A stretch of DNA of 64,000 bases. Origin: Veillonellaceae bacterium. Lineage in GTDB: Bacteria; Bacillota; Negativicutes; Veillonellales; Dialisteraceae. The stretch is taken from positions 2,252,501 through 2,316,500 of the forward strand of contig DAJPGA010000001.1 in the NCBI GenBank assembly GCA_025992895.1, given 5' to 3'. Under the pieces are notes generated by a model, which did no database searches, had not been told where the DNA came from, and saw only the letters and a list, made by a program, of their open reading frames with translations. The translations under genes and the position numbers were made by a program. This document shows positions 26,936 through 34,976 of the stretch, one piece after another (position 1 is the first letter of the stretch; each line of letters opens with the position of its first letter).

Positions 26936-27000
26936 TTAAGATTAAAGTACGATTAGATTTTTTATGATATTTATTTGTCTGTATTAACAAATCCGCACCA

Positions 27001-27490
27001 CCTTCTCCTTTCGGAGCAAGGTTAACACCCTTAAACCAAGGCTTCGCCTTGAGGAACACCATACAACCGCAGCAAGCTGCGTGGTAATCAACCCTATCCA
27101 CCGCAAAGCGGTCCCCCTTCCCCGTCTGGGAAGGTCAACACCCTGAGCGATGATGCTTCGCCTTCTTAGAAACTGCACCCCTTTCGCCCTTCGGGCACTT
27201 CCCTCCGTTGGGGGCAGCTTGCGATGTGAAAAGAAAGAGCTCAAATCAAATTTGTCTTGAACTTATATAGGTCCCCCTTCCCCGTCTGGGAAGGTCAACA
27301 CCCTTAAACCGAACTTCGTTCGATGAAAAACCATACAACCTCGCTGCGCTCGTGGTAATAAACCCCTTTCGGCGCGTGCGCGCCACTTTCCCCTAACGGG
27401 GACAGCTAAACCTCGCTTCGCTCGAGGAAATGCTGTATCCGTTTACACCTTCCCTTCCAGGGCAAGGTCAAGACCGGCCTTCGGCCCTCT
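27001..27490. repeat. Dense intergenic repeat cluster between IS copy 4 and pncB
   Basis: The cluster holds the right half of the split target unit, a unit with ACCGCAAAGCGGT and CTTCCCCGTCTGGGAAGG (about 27085-27135), a TTCGCCCTTCGGG piece, a second CTTCCCCGTCTGGGAAGG near 27280, the hairpin GGCGCGTGCGCGCC with CCCCTAACGGGG (27371-27402), and a CCTTCCCTTCCAGGGCAAGG unit near 27446. No terminator of the usual type was found for pncB; these hairpins may serve. Confidence 0.78.
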
Positions 27491-27491
27491 T

Positions 27492-28937
27492 TTATCTGTT
27501 TTTGAGGTCGTCTTCGATGATCTGGGTTTTTAGGGCCTGGAGTTTGTCGGAGAGGTTGACTTCCATGATGTTCGGGTTCATGAGGCGTTTGTATTCCGGC
27601 CAGAGGGTTTCCGTTTGTTCGTTGGCATAGGCGATGGTTTCTTTGAGGGTCGGGAGTGTTTCGGCTTCTCCGTTTCTCATGACTGGCTTGAGCATTTCTT
27701 CGCAGGTGTACTTGCCTGCTTTGAGGTATTTCTTTCTCCATTTAGCAGATTCGGTAACGAGGGTGAAGTCTCCGCCGTCCGGTTTTGCTTCGTTTTCGAG
27801 GCAGATGAGGTCGGTGATCATTTTGCCGTTGTCTTTTCTGTAGAAGCGGCGGACTGTCTTGATGCCCGGGTTTGTCATCTTGGAGACGTCGTTGGAGATT
27901 TTCATGACGGGTTCGAAGGTGTCGCCCTGTTCCCTGGCGCTCATCTTGAAGACGCCGCCGAGGGCGGATGTGCCGTCGGCTGTGATGATCTTGGTGCCTA
28001 CGCCCCAGCTGGTGACGGTGCAGCCCTGTTCTTTGAGGGACTGAATGAGGTATTCGTCAAGGTCGTTGGAGCCGGAGATGATGGCGTCGGGGAAGCCGGC
28101 TTCTGTGAACATGCGGGTGGCTTCGCGGGAGAGGTAGCCGAGGTCGCCGCTGTCGATGCGGATGCCGTATTTCTTCGGGAGCTGGCCTTTGGCTTTGAGT
28201 TCTTTGAAGACCTGGATAGCATGCGGCACGCCCAGTTCGAGGACGTTGTAGGTGTCGGCGAGAAGAATGAGGTTGTCATGGTACTGACGGACGTATTCTT
28301 CGAAGGCTTCGAGTTCGGTGTCGAAGCTCATGATCCAGCTGTGCGCCATGGTGCCGAGTACGGGGATGCCGAAGAGGCGGCCGGCTTCTACGTTGGATGT
28401 GCCGTTGAAGCCGCCGATCATGGCAGCGCGTGCGCCCCAGAGTCCTGCGGAATGGCCCTGTGCGCGGCGGAGACCGAATTCCATGAGTGCGTCTTTCGGT
28501 GCAACGGTGCGGACGCGGCGTGCTTTGGTGGCGATGAGGCTTTCATGGTTCATGATCATGGAAAGTCCTGTTTCTATCAGCATGGCTTCGGTGGTCGTGC
28601 CATGGAAGCGGAGAAGGATTTCTCCCGGGAATGCGACGGTGCCTTCCGGCATGGCATAGATGTCGCCCTGGAAGCGGAAGTCTTTCAGATAGTCGAGGAA
28701 TTCCGGATAGAAGATGCCAAGGCTTCTCAAGTACTCGATGTCTTCCGCATCGTAACGGAAGTTCTTCACGAAGTCGACAAGGTGCTGAATGCCGGCCACG
28801 ACTGTGTATCCGCCGTCGAATGGGTTCTTTCTGTAAAAGCGGTCAAAGACGACTTTTCTTTCGTGCATGCCTTTCTTGAAAAGCGCATTTGCCATTGTCA
28901 ACTGATAAAGGTCCGTAATAAGCCCGTTTGAAGCCAT
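27492..28937 (-). CDS. pncB: Nicotinate phosphoribosyltransferase
   Basis: The 481-residue enzyme converts nicotinate and PRPP to nicotinate mononucleotide for NAD salvage. TDLYQLTMANALFKKGM at the N-terminus, the MEFGLRRAQGHSAG segment and GGFNGTSNVEAGRLFGIPVLGTMAHSW are the signatures of the bacterial NAPRTase family. DSGDLGYLSREATRMF lies in the PRPP/NaMN-binding barrel. The length is normal. The start follows GGAGGAGGATAAA. It is monocistronic, bounded by repeats on one side and a promoter region on the other. Confidence 0.95.
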   Translation of the reverse strand: MASNGLITDLYQLTMANALFKKGMHERKVVFDRFYRKNPFDGGYTVVAGIQHLVDFVKNFRYDAEDIEYLRSLGIFYPEFLDYLKDFRFQGDIYAMPEGTVAFPGEILLRFHGTTTEAMLIETGLSMIMNHESLIATKARRVRTVAPKDALMEFGLRRAQGHSAGLWGARAAMIGGFNGTSNVEAGRLFGIPVLGTMAHSWIMSFDTELEAFEEYVRQYHDNLILLADTYNVLELGVPHAIQVFKELKAKGQLPKKYGIRIDSGDLGYLSREATRMFTEAGFPDAIISGSNDLDEYLIQSLKEQGCTVTSWGVGTKIITADGTSALGGVFKMSAREQGDTFEPVMKISNDVSKMTNPGIKTVRRFYRKDNGKMITDLICLENEAKPDGGDFTLVTESAKWRKKYLKAGKYTCEEMLKPVMRNGEAETLPTLKETIAYANEQTETLWPEYKRLMNPNIMEVNLSDKLQALKTQIIEDDLKNR

Positions 28938-29023
28938 TTTATCCTCCTCCGAAATTAATTACAGGTAAATATTGATTGTATCTTTAGTTGAAGATTATAC
29001 CACTTTCAGCATGAATCGTATAC

Positions 29024-29065
29024 AAAAAAGGAGAAAGTGCATAAATTGCAAACTTTTCTCCTTCT
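29024..29065 (-). terminator. Intrinsic terminator of the PPOX-fold gene
   Basis: AAGGAGAAAGT pairs with ACTTTTCTCCTT around a 12-base loop, with A and T runs at the ends. It lies 34 bases past the stop of the reverse-strand gene at 29099. Confidence 0.7.
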
Positions 29066-29098
29066 TCTTTTCATTTAGGCAATACTTTTATTGTTTAC

Positions 29099-29512
29099 TT
29101 ATAGTACGCATTCTTTGACGTTCCCGTCGACGGATGTCACTTTCACGCGGGCGCTGTCGAGGCGGAACACGGTCATCTGGCACTGCAGGAGCGCTTCGGG
29201 ATCCTGTATGCTGTCACGATAGGATTTCACGACGGCCTGGTGCACGCACTCGCGCTGGTCTTCATTGAACCTGCCGATGACGGAAATCCAGGATTTGTCC
29301 GGGTGCGTCGCGCAGATTTCCATCTGCGGATCGGCTTTCAGGCGTTTGTATAGTGGTGAATCCTTCGCTGTGAAGATGCAGAGTTTCCCTTCGTAAAGGT
29401 AAATGCCATTCAAGGGGCGCACGCGCGGCTGCCGTGCGTCTTCCGTGGCGATGTAAAAGACGCCGCATTCACGCAGGTATTCGCGTACTTTTGCGCTGTT
29501 TTCCATATTCAT
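29099..29512 (-). CDS. Pyridoxamine 5'-phosphate oxidase-fold protein
   Basis: The 137-residue protein has the split-barrel flavin-binding pattern: VFYIATEDARQPRVRPLNG near the N-terminus, then LCIFTAKDSPLYKRLKADPQMEICA, and a WISVIGRF strand. Members bind FMN, F420 or haem and reduce or oxidise small molecules. This one is too short and too divergent to be PdxH, so the substrate is unknown. Two in-frame ATGs (residues 1 and 3) follow GGGGGAATGA; either may be used. It is monocistronic. Confidence 0.82.
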   Translation of the reverse strand: MNMENSAKVREYLRECGVFYIATEDARQPRVRPLNGIYLYEGKLCIFTAKDSPLYKRLKADPQMEICATHPDKSWISVIGRFNEDQRECVHQAVVKSYRDSIQDPEALLQCQMTVFRLDSARVKVTSVDGNVKECVL

Positions 29513-29689
29513 TCCCCCATTCGCGGATAAGCATCCGCTTTTCTGTCCGCAGCCTCTTTCCGCGGACCTTATTTCGATTTGTTCTGGTTATATTGTACTC
29601 CCTTTCATGGAAATTGTCTGTATGGCGGAGCGGATTGGGGTTATTGAAAACATTTTGAGGAATAGTAAGGGGATTTGGGGAGGGGTAGG

Positions 29690-30140
29690 ATGATAAAACC
29701 GTAAAGCTGGGGAAAACCATACAACAAGAGGAAACAATACAACCAGCCTGCGGCTGAGGAAAAGCAATGAACCCCTTTCGTCGCCTAACGGCGCCACTTT
29801 CCCCTAACGGGGACAGCTTTTACCGGTTGGCTTGTTTTCCGTTTGCGAAGCAAGGAAATGGTGTTGACCTTCCCAGACGGGGAAGGTGGCCGGCCCAATT
29901 TCTGATGCCGGACGGATAGGGTTGATTATTCATTGGGCTTTAACATATGAAAAGGTTCCAACGAGCAGAGCGAGGTTGGCTTGTTTTCCGATTCGCCATA
30001 CTTGGCGGTTGTAAAGGTGTGATAAGAAAGCGCCTTAAACCAGTCTCCGATTGAGGAAATGCAACTCATCCACCGCAAGTGGTCCCCCTTCCCTTCCAGG
30101 GCAAGGTCAAAGGCGTACCTTGGCCTTTTTACGGCGCGCC
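29690..30140. repeat. Intergenic repeat cluster, both orientations
   Basis: Forward pieces lie at about 29710-29820 (AACCAGCCTGCGGCTGAGG, CCCCTAACGGGG). Reverse units lie at about 29865-29935 (CTTCCCAGACGGGGAAGG, GCCGG..CCGGAC) and 29960-30000. A forward unit lies at 30040-30122 with ACCGCAAGTGGT and CCTTCCCTTCCAGGGCAAGG. No gene is seen from 29513 to 30195. Confidence 0.78.
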
Positions 30141-30149
30141 TCTCCATTC

Positions 30150-30185
30150 AAAAAGCCAGGTTCCGTTTGGGGAATCTGGCTTTTT
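30150..30185 (-). terminator. Intrinsic terminator of the mltG-trmR-trhP-DUF4911 operon
   Basis: AAAAAGCCAG..TTCC pairs with GGAA..CTGGCTTTTT. It lies 11 bases past the DUF4911 stop on the reverse strand. Confidence 0.78.
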
Positions 30186-30195
30186 GCTATCTTTT

Positions 30196-30438
30196 TTATT
30201 CTTTTGGCAGTGCGCTTTGTCTGTCCGGGAGGATGGTGACTTTGGCATCTAGGTGGGTCAGGATGTCTATGACCATGTCTCTGGTGTCGGCTGTGGAGTT
30301 GATGCGGCAGGTGGCTCTCTTGGGATCGAGTGTGGTGAGGATGCCGAGGTACTCGTAGCCTTCTATGATGCGGTTGATGTAGTTGACGTCGCTTGGGTCT
30401 ATTTCTATGTAGACGGCTGTGTCTTCGAGGTCTTTCAT
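30196..30438 (-). CDS. DUF4911 domain protein
   Basis: The 80-residue protein (VYIEIDPSDVNYINRIIEGYEYLGILTT ... ILTHLDAKVTIL, segments abbreviated) matches the small DUF4911 family. Such genes are often next to U32-type tRNA hydroxylation genes in Negativicutes-like genomes, but I know no assigned function. The predicted fold is alpha/beta and resembles an ACT- or ferredoxin-like domain. The start overlaps the trhP stop by four bases. It is the last gene of the operon. Confidence 0.75.
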   Translation of the reverse strand: MKDLEDTAVYIEIDPSDVNYINRIIEGYEYLGILTTLDPKRATCRINSTADTRDMVIDILTHLDAKVTILPDRQSALPKE

Positions 30439-31661
30439 TTTGCGCGCCTCCTGAGGATGGTGTATGGCAGGAGCGGGGCATCGGTTGTCAGGGTGAGTTC
30501 TTCGAGCGGATGCGGGGCTTTGTCTACGGTTTCGCCTTCGCCGTTGACGAGGGATCCTACGGTCATCTGGCCTACGTCGCCTTTCGGTGTGAGGTATTCG
30601 AGGACTTCGCCGACTTTGAAGTGGTTTCTCTGCTGTACTTTGAAGGTTTTTCCTTCTTCTTTTGTTTCAAGAATGAGTCCTACGAAGTCATAGGGCTGTT
30701 CGGGCTGGGAGTGGTCGTATTCCTGGGCGGTGTTGTCCGGGTTCTGGAATGCGAAGGCAGTGGTGTACGGGCGGTGGGAGACTTTTTCGAGTTCTTCTCT
30801 CCATTCGGGGCGTACTTTGTAGTTTTCACGTTCTTCGTAGTAGGCGTCGATGGCTTTTCTGTAAGCGGCTACGACGGCTGCTACGTAGTAGACGGATTTC
30901 ATGCGGCCTTCGATTTTAAGGGAGGAGGCGCCGCCTTCGATGAGGTCTTTGATGTTGTCGACCATGCAGAGGTCTTTGCTGTTGAATACGTAGGTGCCGT
31001 GTTCGTCTTCTTCGACGGGCCAGTACTGTCCCGGTCTGGATTCTTCGACGACGCTGTATTTGAAGCGGCATGCCTGGATGCATTCGCCTTTGTTGGACTG
31101 GCGGCGTCCGTTGGTGAAGAAGTTGGAGAGGAGGCAGCGGCCGGACCAGGAGATGCAGAGGGCACCGTGCCCGAAGACTTCGAGCTCAATGTCGACGCGG
31201 CGGCGGATTTCTGCCATTTCTTTCAGGGATACTTCGCGGGCAAGGACGACGCGGGATGCGCCCATGTCTTTCCATGCTTTGACGGTGCGCCAGTTGGCGG
31301 AGCTTGCCTGTGTGGAAACGTGGATGGGCAGGTTCGGTGCGACTTCGCGGCAGAGCTGGAATACGCCGAGGTCGGAGATGAGGGCTGCGTCTACGTGGAT
31401 TTCCTCCAGGTACTTCAGGTAGCTGTCAAGGCCGACGAGGTCTTCGTTTCTCGGGATGATATTCACGGTGACGTAGACTTTGCGTCCCATGGAGTGTGCG
31501 TATTCGACGGCTTCTTTCATTTCTTCAGGGGAGAAGTTGCCGCCGTAAGCGCGCAGTCCGAAGACTTTGCCCGCCAGATAGACGGCATCGGCTCCGTAAA
31601 GAAGGGCCATTTTCATTTTTTCCATTGTTCCCGCCGGTGCGAGAAGTTCCATTTTTTTCAT
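30435..31661 (-). CDS. trhP: Peptidase U32-family tRNA uridine-34 hydroxylation protein
   Basis: The 408-residue protein carries the U32 signature ELEVFGHGALCISWSGRC, followed by the further cysteines in GECIQACR. The N-terminus LLAPAGTMEKMKMALLYGAD is typical. TrhP-type U32 proteins make 5-hydroxyuridine at the wobble position of tRNA using prephenate-derived chemistry and an Fe-S cluster. The assignment is supported by gene order: in Bacillus subtilis mltG (yrrL), trmR (yrrM) and trhP1/P2 (yrrN/yrrO) are adjacent in the same order. Here one U32 protein replaces the pair. The start follows AGAGGTAAACG. Confidence 0.8.
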   Translation of the reverse strand: MKKMELLAPAGTMEKMKMALLYGADAVYLAGKVFGLRAYGGNFSPEEMKEAVEYAHSMGRKVYVTVNIIPRNEDLVGLDSYLKYLEEIHVDAALISDLGVFQLCREVAPNLPIHVSTQASSANWRTVKAWKDMGASRVVLAREVSLKEMAEIRRRVDIELEVFGHGALCISWSGRCLLSNFFTNGRRQSNKGECIQACRFKYSVVEESRPGQYWPVEEDEHGTYVFNSKDLCMVDNIKDLIEGGASSLKIEGRMKSVYYVAAVVAAYRKAIDAYYEERENYKVRPEWREELEKVSHRPYTTAFAFQNPDNTAQEYDHSQPEQPYDFVGLILETKEEGKTFKVQQRNHFKVGEVLEYLTPKGDVGQMTVGSLVNGEGETVDKAPHPLEELTLTTDAPLLPYTILRRRAK

Positions 31662-31664
31662 CGT

Positions 31665-32273
31665 TTACCTCTTTATATCTTTCGGTGAGGAAACGGCCAG
31701 GCCGTCTCCCTCTTCATAAATGACTGTATTGTATTTTTCCTCTACATAGGAAATGTATTCCCTAAGGCGCATGACGAGTGTCCTGTAGCGGTGCGCTACT
31801 GGCTCGCTGCTTCTGACGAGGCCCCGGAAGAGGACGTTGTCGGCGCAGATCACGGCGCGCGGGGAAAGTTTCGGCTCGATTTCCAGAAGTTCCCTCAGGT
31901 ACTGGCCTTTGGGGCCGTCGAGGTAGAGGAAATCGTAAGTGCCGGATAATGTTTTCAGGATGTCCGCGGCATCGCCCAGGTGGCAGTGGACGCGGTCTTC
32001 CATACCCGCTTCTTGCATGGCGGAAACGGCAATTTTATGTCTTTCGGGATCGACTTCGATGGTGTCGATTTCGGACGAAGGAAACCGCTCTGCCAGAAGG
32101 AGCGCAGAGTATCCGATCGCTGTTCCTATTTCCAGGATGCGCCCGGGCATGACGGGACGGGCGGCCTCAAGAAGAAGGTCTCTTTCCGCAGCGCGTATGA
32201 TGGGCACATTGTCTCTTTCAGCGATGGTCTCCAGTTTCTTTTTGATGGATGCGGTATCAGGAGCTTGATCCAT
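31665..32273 (-). CDS. trmR: O-methyltransferase, probable tRNA 5-hydroxyuridine methyltransferase
   Basis: The 202-residue class I SAM-dependent methyltransferase has motif I as LEIGTAIGYSALLLAERFP, an acidic residue after it in IDTIEVD, and the metal/catalytic strand FLYLDGPKGQY. The O-methyltransferase family 3 fold includes TrmR, which methylates ho5U34 of tRNA to mo5U. Being three bases upstream of the U32 gene and downstream of mltG matches the Bacillus yrrL-yrrM-yrrN-yrrO order, which favours TrmR over a generic small-molecule enzyme. The start overlaps the mltG 3' end by 17 bases. Confidence 0.75.
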   Translation of the reverse strand: MDQAPDTASIKKKLETIAERDNVPIIRAAERDLLLEAARPVMPGRILEIGTAIGYSALLLAERFPSSEIDTIEVDPERHKIAVSAMQEAGMEDRVHCHLGDAADILKTLSGTYDFLYLDGPKGQYLRELLEIEPKLSPRAVICADNVLFRGLVRSSEPVAHRYRTLVMRLREYISYVEEKYNTVIYEEGDGLAVSSPKDIKR

Positions 32274-33363
32274 AGATGGTCTCCGTTTCTGCCCGGTGCT
32301 CGTCGTATGTCTTGGTGAAGACGTGGTGTCCGTCTTCTTTGGCGACGTAGTACAGGTACTCGCCCGGCTGGGCTTTCAGTACGGCACGGATGGCTTCCAT
32401 GCCCGGGCTTCCGATCGGTCCGGGCGGCAGGCCCGGATGGATGTAGGTATTGTATGGGGAGTCGATCTTCGTATCGGCGACGGTGAGTTCTTCTTTCTGC
32501 GCACCAAGGGCGTACTGGACGGTCGCGTCGATCTGGAGCGGCATGCCGACTTCCAGGCGTTTCAGGATGACGGATGCGATCGGCACCTGGTCTTCCTTGA
32601 ACTTCGCTTCGCGTTCGACCATGGATGCGATGGTGATGAGGTCATGGAGCGTCATGTGCTTTGCTTCGGCTTCCCTGCGGATTTCCGGCGTTAGCATTTC
32701 ATTGGTTCTCTTGTACATGACGTCACAGATCTGCCGAGCAGTATAGTCGAGCGGGAAGCTGTATGTATCCGCGAAAAGGAAACCTTCGCCTTTGACAGGC
32801 GCGGCGACCGGGCCGTACATGTACGGAAGCGGGCCGTAGGTCGATGCTTCCTTCACGAAATCCGGAGCGCCGGCGATGCCAGACTTGGCAAAGATCTCGC
32901 CCATCTGACGGACGGTGCTGCCTTCCGGAATCGTGACGGTCACGGTATCTGCCTTGCCGCTCTTGAGTTCCTGGGCAGCCTCACGGATGGAGAGGCCCTG
33001 ATGCATCGAGTAGACGCCGCTCTGAAGCTTCGTTCCGTCGCCGAAAATGCGCATGTAGAAGCGGAACATCTCACTGCTCTTGATGACGCCCTTCTTCTCG
33101 AGCATGTCCGCAATGTATGTCCCTGTCGCTTCTTTTGGCACGCTGATGGTGACCTTGCCGGAAAGCGAAGGCCTGTCGACAGCATAGAAATAGAACCCGC
33201 CCGCGAGAATCAGGAGCGCGAAGAGTCCGCAGCCAAGAGCTGCCATCTGCTTCTGCGTGAGATGCCTGATCCGGTCAACGGGACTTTCCTTTTCCGGTGA
33301 AGAAATTTCGGGAGCTTTTACTTCCGGCTTGTTCTCTCCGGCATTTGTCTTTTTATCGTCCAA
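32257..33363 (-). CDS. mltG: Endolytic murein transglycosylase MltG
   Basis: The 368-residue protein cuts nascent glycan strands at the outer face of the inner membrane. A cytoplasmic Lys/Pro/Glu-rich tail is followed by one membrane helix (LGCGLFALLILAGGFYFY), a LysM-like region with IPEGSTVRQMGEIF, and the YceG domain. The catalytic Glu is in IASMVEREAKF; DSPYNTYIHPGLPPGPIGSPG is the C-terminal signature. I chose the TTG at 33363 because GAGGTG lies just before it; the frame stays open 22 codons further. It is the first gene of a four-gene operon. Confidence 0.92.
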   Translation of the reverse strand: MDDKKTNAGENKPEVKAPEISSPEKESPVDRIRHLTQKQMAALGCGLFALLILAGGFYFYAVDRPSLSGKVTISVPKEATGTYIADMLEKKGVIKSSEMFRFYMRIFGDGTKLQSGVYSMHQGLSIREAAQELKSGKADTVTVTIPEGSTVRQMGEIFAKSGIAGAPDFVKEASTYGPLPYMYGPVAAPVKGEGFLFADTYSFPLDYTARQICDVMYKRTNEMLTPEIRREAEAKHMTLHDLITIASMVEREAKFKEDQVPIASVILKRLEVGMPLQIDATVQYALGAQKEELTVADTKIDSPYNTYIHPGLPPGPIGSPGMEAIRAVLKAQPGEYLYYVAKEDGHHVFTKTYDEHRAETETIYGSSS

Positions 33364-33545
33364 ATTGCACCTCAAAAGAGTACACTCACTTCCGCCGAGA
33401 TCCCCCGACTCTCCGAAAGTAAAATTCAAAAATGAGACGCTTATATTATATCATATGAATGAAAATTCCCTGTTTTTCTTCGCAAAGCCCCTGTTTTCCG
33501 CCTATTTCCCTACCGAGCAAAGCCTGAAGAATCGCGAAAGATAGA

Positions 33546-33582
33546 AGGAAATCCTCTGCTCTCCCCTCGCTGGATTTCCTTT
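33546..33582. terminator. Orphan terminator-like hairpin
   Basis: AAGGAAATCC pairs with GGATTTCCTT around a 17-base loop, followed by a T-rich stretch. No gene ends beside it on either strand; it lies between the mltG start and the candidate RNA. Confidence 0.45.
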
Positions 33583-33657
33583 CCTTTTATTACTACGCCG
33601 CCGTGCGTGTCATGTTTTCTTTATATGTATATTAATATATTCTATTATATATACTGG

Positions 33658-33685
33658 TTGACATTCAGCCTTTAGGAAATATAAT
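33658..33685 (+). promoter_or_regulatory. Strong promoter of the candidate RNA
   Basis: A perfect TTGACA (33658-33663) and a perfect TATAAT (33680-33685) are 16 bases apart. Transcription should begin near 33692. Confidence 0.8.
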
Positions 33686-33691
33686 AGGAGT

Positions 33692-33802
33692 ACATGAAGG
33701 ACGAACTTCAGGATTTCCCAGAGGGGAATTAGCCTCCTCGTGGCCTGCGGTTGGTCCAATGGGACAGTGATGGGATGAGCAATCATTCTGTCACTGTTTT
33801 TA
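33692..33802 (+). ncRNA. Candidate structured small RNA or attenuating leader
   Basis: The segment is bounded by a consensus promoter and an intrinsic terminator (ACAGTGA 33764-33770 with TCACTGT 33791-33797, then T5). Within it, GGAC (33699-33702) can pair with GTCC (33754-33757), CAGG (33709-33712) with CCTG (33744-33747), and TTCCC (33715-33719) with GGGGAA (33723-33728). This gives a branched fold of about 60 bases. It does not match a riboswitch class I can recall. It could be a free small RNA of about 110 nt or a leader that attenuates the thioesterase gene 66 bases further on. Confidence 0.6.
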
Positions 33803-33868
33803 TTTTCCCCATATAGCCTTCAGGCATTACCAATGGTACAATGGCTTTGACTGAAAAAGGAGGAAATC

Positions 33869-34264
33869 ATGGAAATCAAAGAAGGAATGACAGGGAAAGC
33901 GGTCCTCACGGTGGATACGCCTCATACAGCGCGCGTGATGAAGAGCGGCTCGCTCGATGTCCTCGCTACGCCGATTCTCTCGGCGCTTATGGAAGAAGCT
34001 GCCTGCGCCGCCATCGCAGAAGCTCTGGATGAAGGGATGACGACGGTCGGAGGTTCCATCTCCCTCGTCCACAAAGCCCCCACCCTTCCTGGCGATACCG
34101 TCACGGCAACGGCTGTGGTGACTGGCGTGAAGGGAAAGAAGATCACATTCACCATCCGGGCAGAAGACTCTGCCGGTGAAGTGGGCACGGCAGACCACAC
34201 ACGATTCATGGTCGAAGCCGATCCTTTCATGGACAATGCAGGGAAGAGAAAGAATAAGGAATAA
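33869..34264 (+). CDS. Thioesterase, hotdog fold (FlK-like)
   Basis: The 131-residue protein has the compact hotdog pattern of acyl-CoA thioesterases related to fluoroacetyl-CoA thioesterase. VLATPILSALMEEAACAAI is the long central helix with the Glu expected at the active site, TTVGGSISLVHKAPTLPGD is the loop and strand that follow, and AVVTGVKGKKITFTIRAED covers the last strands. It hydrolyses some acyl-CoA in the cytoplasm; the substrate is unknown. The start at 33869 follows AAAGGAGGAAATC. The RNA/terminator unit upstream may control it. Confidence 0.8.
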   Translation: MEIKEGMTGKAVLTVDTPHTARVMKSGSLDVLATPILSALMEEAACAAIAEALDEGMTTVGGSISLVHKAPTLPGDTVTATAVVTGVKGKKITFTIRAEDSAGEVGTADHTRFMVEADPFMDNAGKRKNKE

Positions 34265-34279
34265 GGAATAAGGAAAAAA

Positions 34280-34319
34280 AGCCAGCTGGAATGTGGAAGC
34301 ATTCGGGCTGGCTCTTTTT
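34280..34319 (+). terminator. Intrinsic terminator of the thioesterase gene
   Basis: AGCCAGC pairs with GCTGGCT, with an inner GAATG-TGGAAG-CATTC hairpin and a T5 run. It begins 15 bases past the stop. Confidence 0.75.
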
Positions 34320-34324
34320 GTGGG

Positions 34325-34890
34325 GGATTAAAACCGAAAGGATGCTTCACCTTTTTAGAAAATGAACCCCTTTCGGCGCAAAAGGAAATGCTTTACTTAA
34401 AATTCACCTCTTTCGGCCCGTACAAAACGATTGAGCCAGTATCGATATTAATATAGAGTCAATTGGTATACGGTCCACTTTCCCCTGACGGGGACAGTCT
34501 CGCAAGGAATAAAAGAAAGAGCTCAACTCTTATTTGTTTGAAACCTTATGTAACCCCATCCCTACCATACTCCTTCCCCTTACGGGGACAGCTTTTACCG
34601 CTGGTGCTGGCGGGTTTTCTCCGTCACTTTCGATGGCTAATGATATGAGAGGATACGGTTTCGGCGCTTTTGGGCGTCCCCGTTAGGGGAAGCTGTCAGG
34701 CCTCAATACTGATGCCTGACTGAAGGGGTGCATTATTCATTGGTTTTTATAAAAAGGTTCCACGAGCGAAGCGAGGTTGTATGGTTTCCCTCTTCGCGTT
34801 CGTCGAGGTTGTAAGGTTTCTACAAAACAGCTTTCTTTTTCATATTTTCTAAACAGAAAGCGTACCTTGGCATTTCGCTTTGCCGGCTTC
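34325..34890. repeat. Degenerate intergenic repeats
   Basis: No gene is seen for over 600 bases. Several CCCCTTTCGGCG/CCCCTAACGGGG-type pieces occur (near 34368, 34405, 34485, 34575). A GTATACG piece at about 34466 resembles the long hairpin in front of IS copy 5. Reverse pieces at 34670-34760 and the tail AAAGCGTACCTTGGC near 34860 complete the region. Confidence 0.65.
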
Positions 34891-34895
34891 CAATC

Positions 34896-34943
34896 AAAAA
34901 AAGGAATGTGTCCTCGCTCATGAGAGTTCACATTCCTTTTTCC
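34896..34943 (-). terminator. Intrinsic terminator of the radical SAM gene
   Basis: AAGGAATGTG pairs with CACATTCCTT around an 18-base loop, flanked by A6 and T5. It lies 34 bases past the reverse-strand stop at 34977. Confidence 0.75.
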
Positions 34944-34976
34944 CTTTTATACTTTTATATATTTTTCTTCCTTATA

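Larger units (their letters stand above)
25273..27000 (+). mobile_element. IS3-family (IS150-like) insertion sequence, copy 4
   Basis: This is a full-length 1728-bp copy. The target duplication is four bases, CCTT, at 25269-25272 and 27001-27004. The right flank CCTTCTCCTTTCGGAGC is the shared repeat target. Confidence 0.95.

Noticed and set aside
33692..33802. The candidate RNA as 4.5S/SRP RNA, 6S RNA or a fluoride riboswitch
   Set aside because: The SRP GGAAGCAGCC-type core, the 6S open bubble and the fluoride pseudoknot consensus are all missing.
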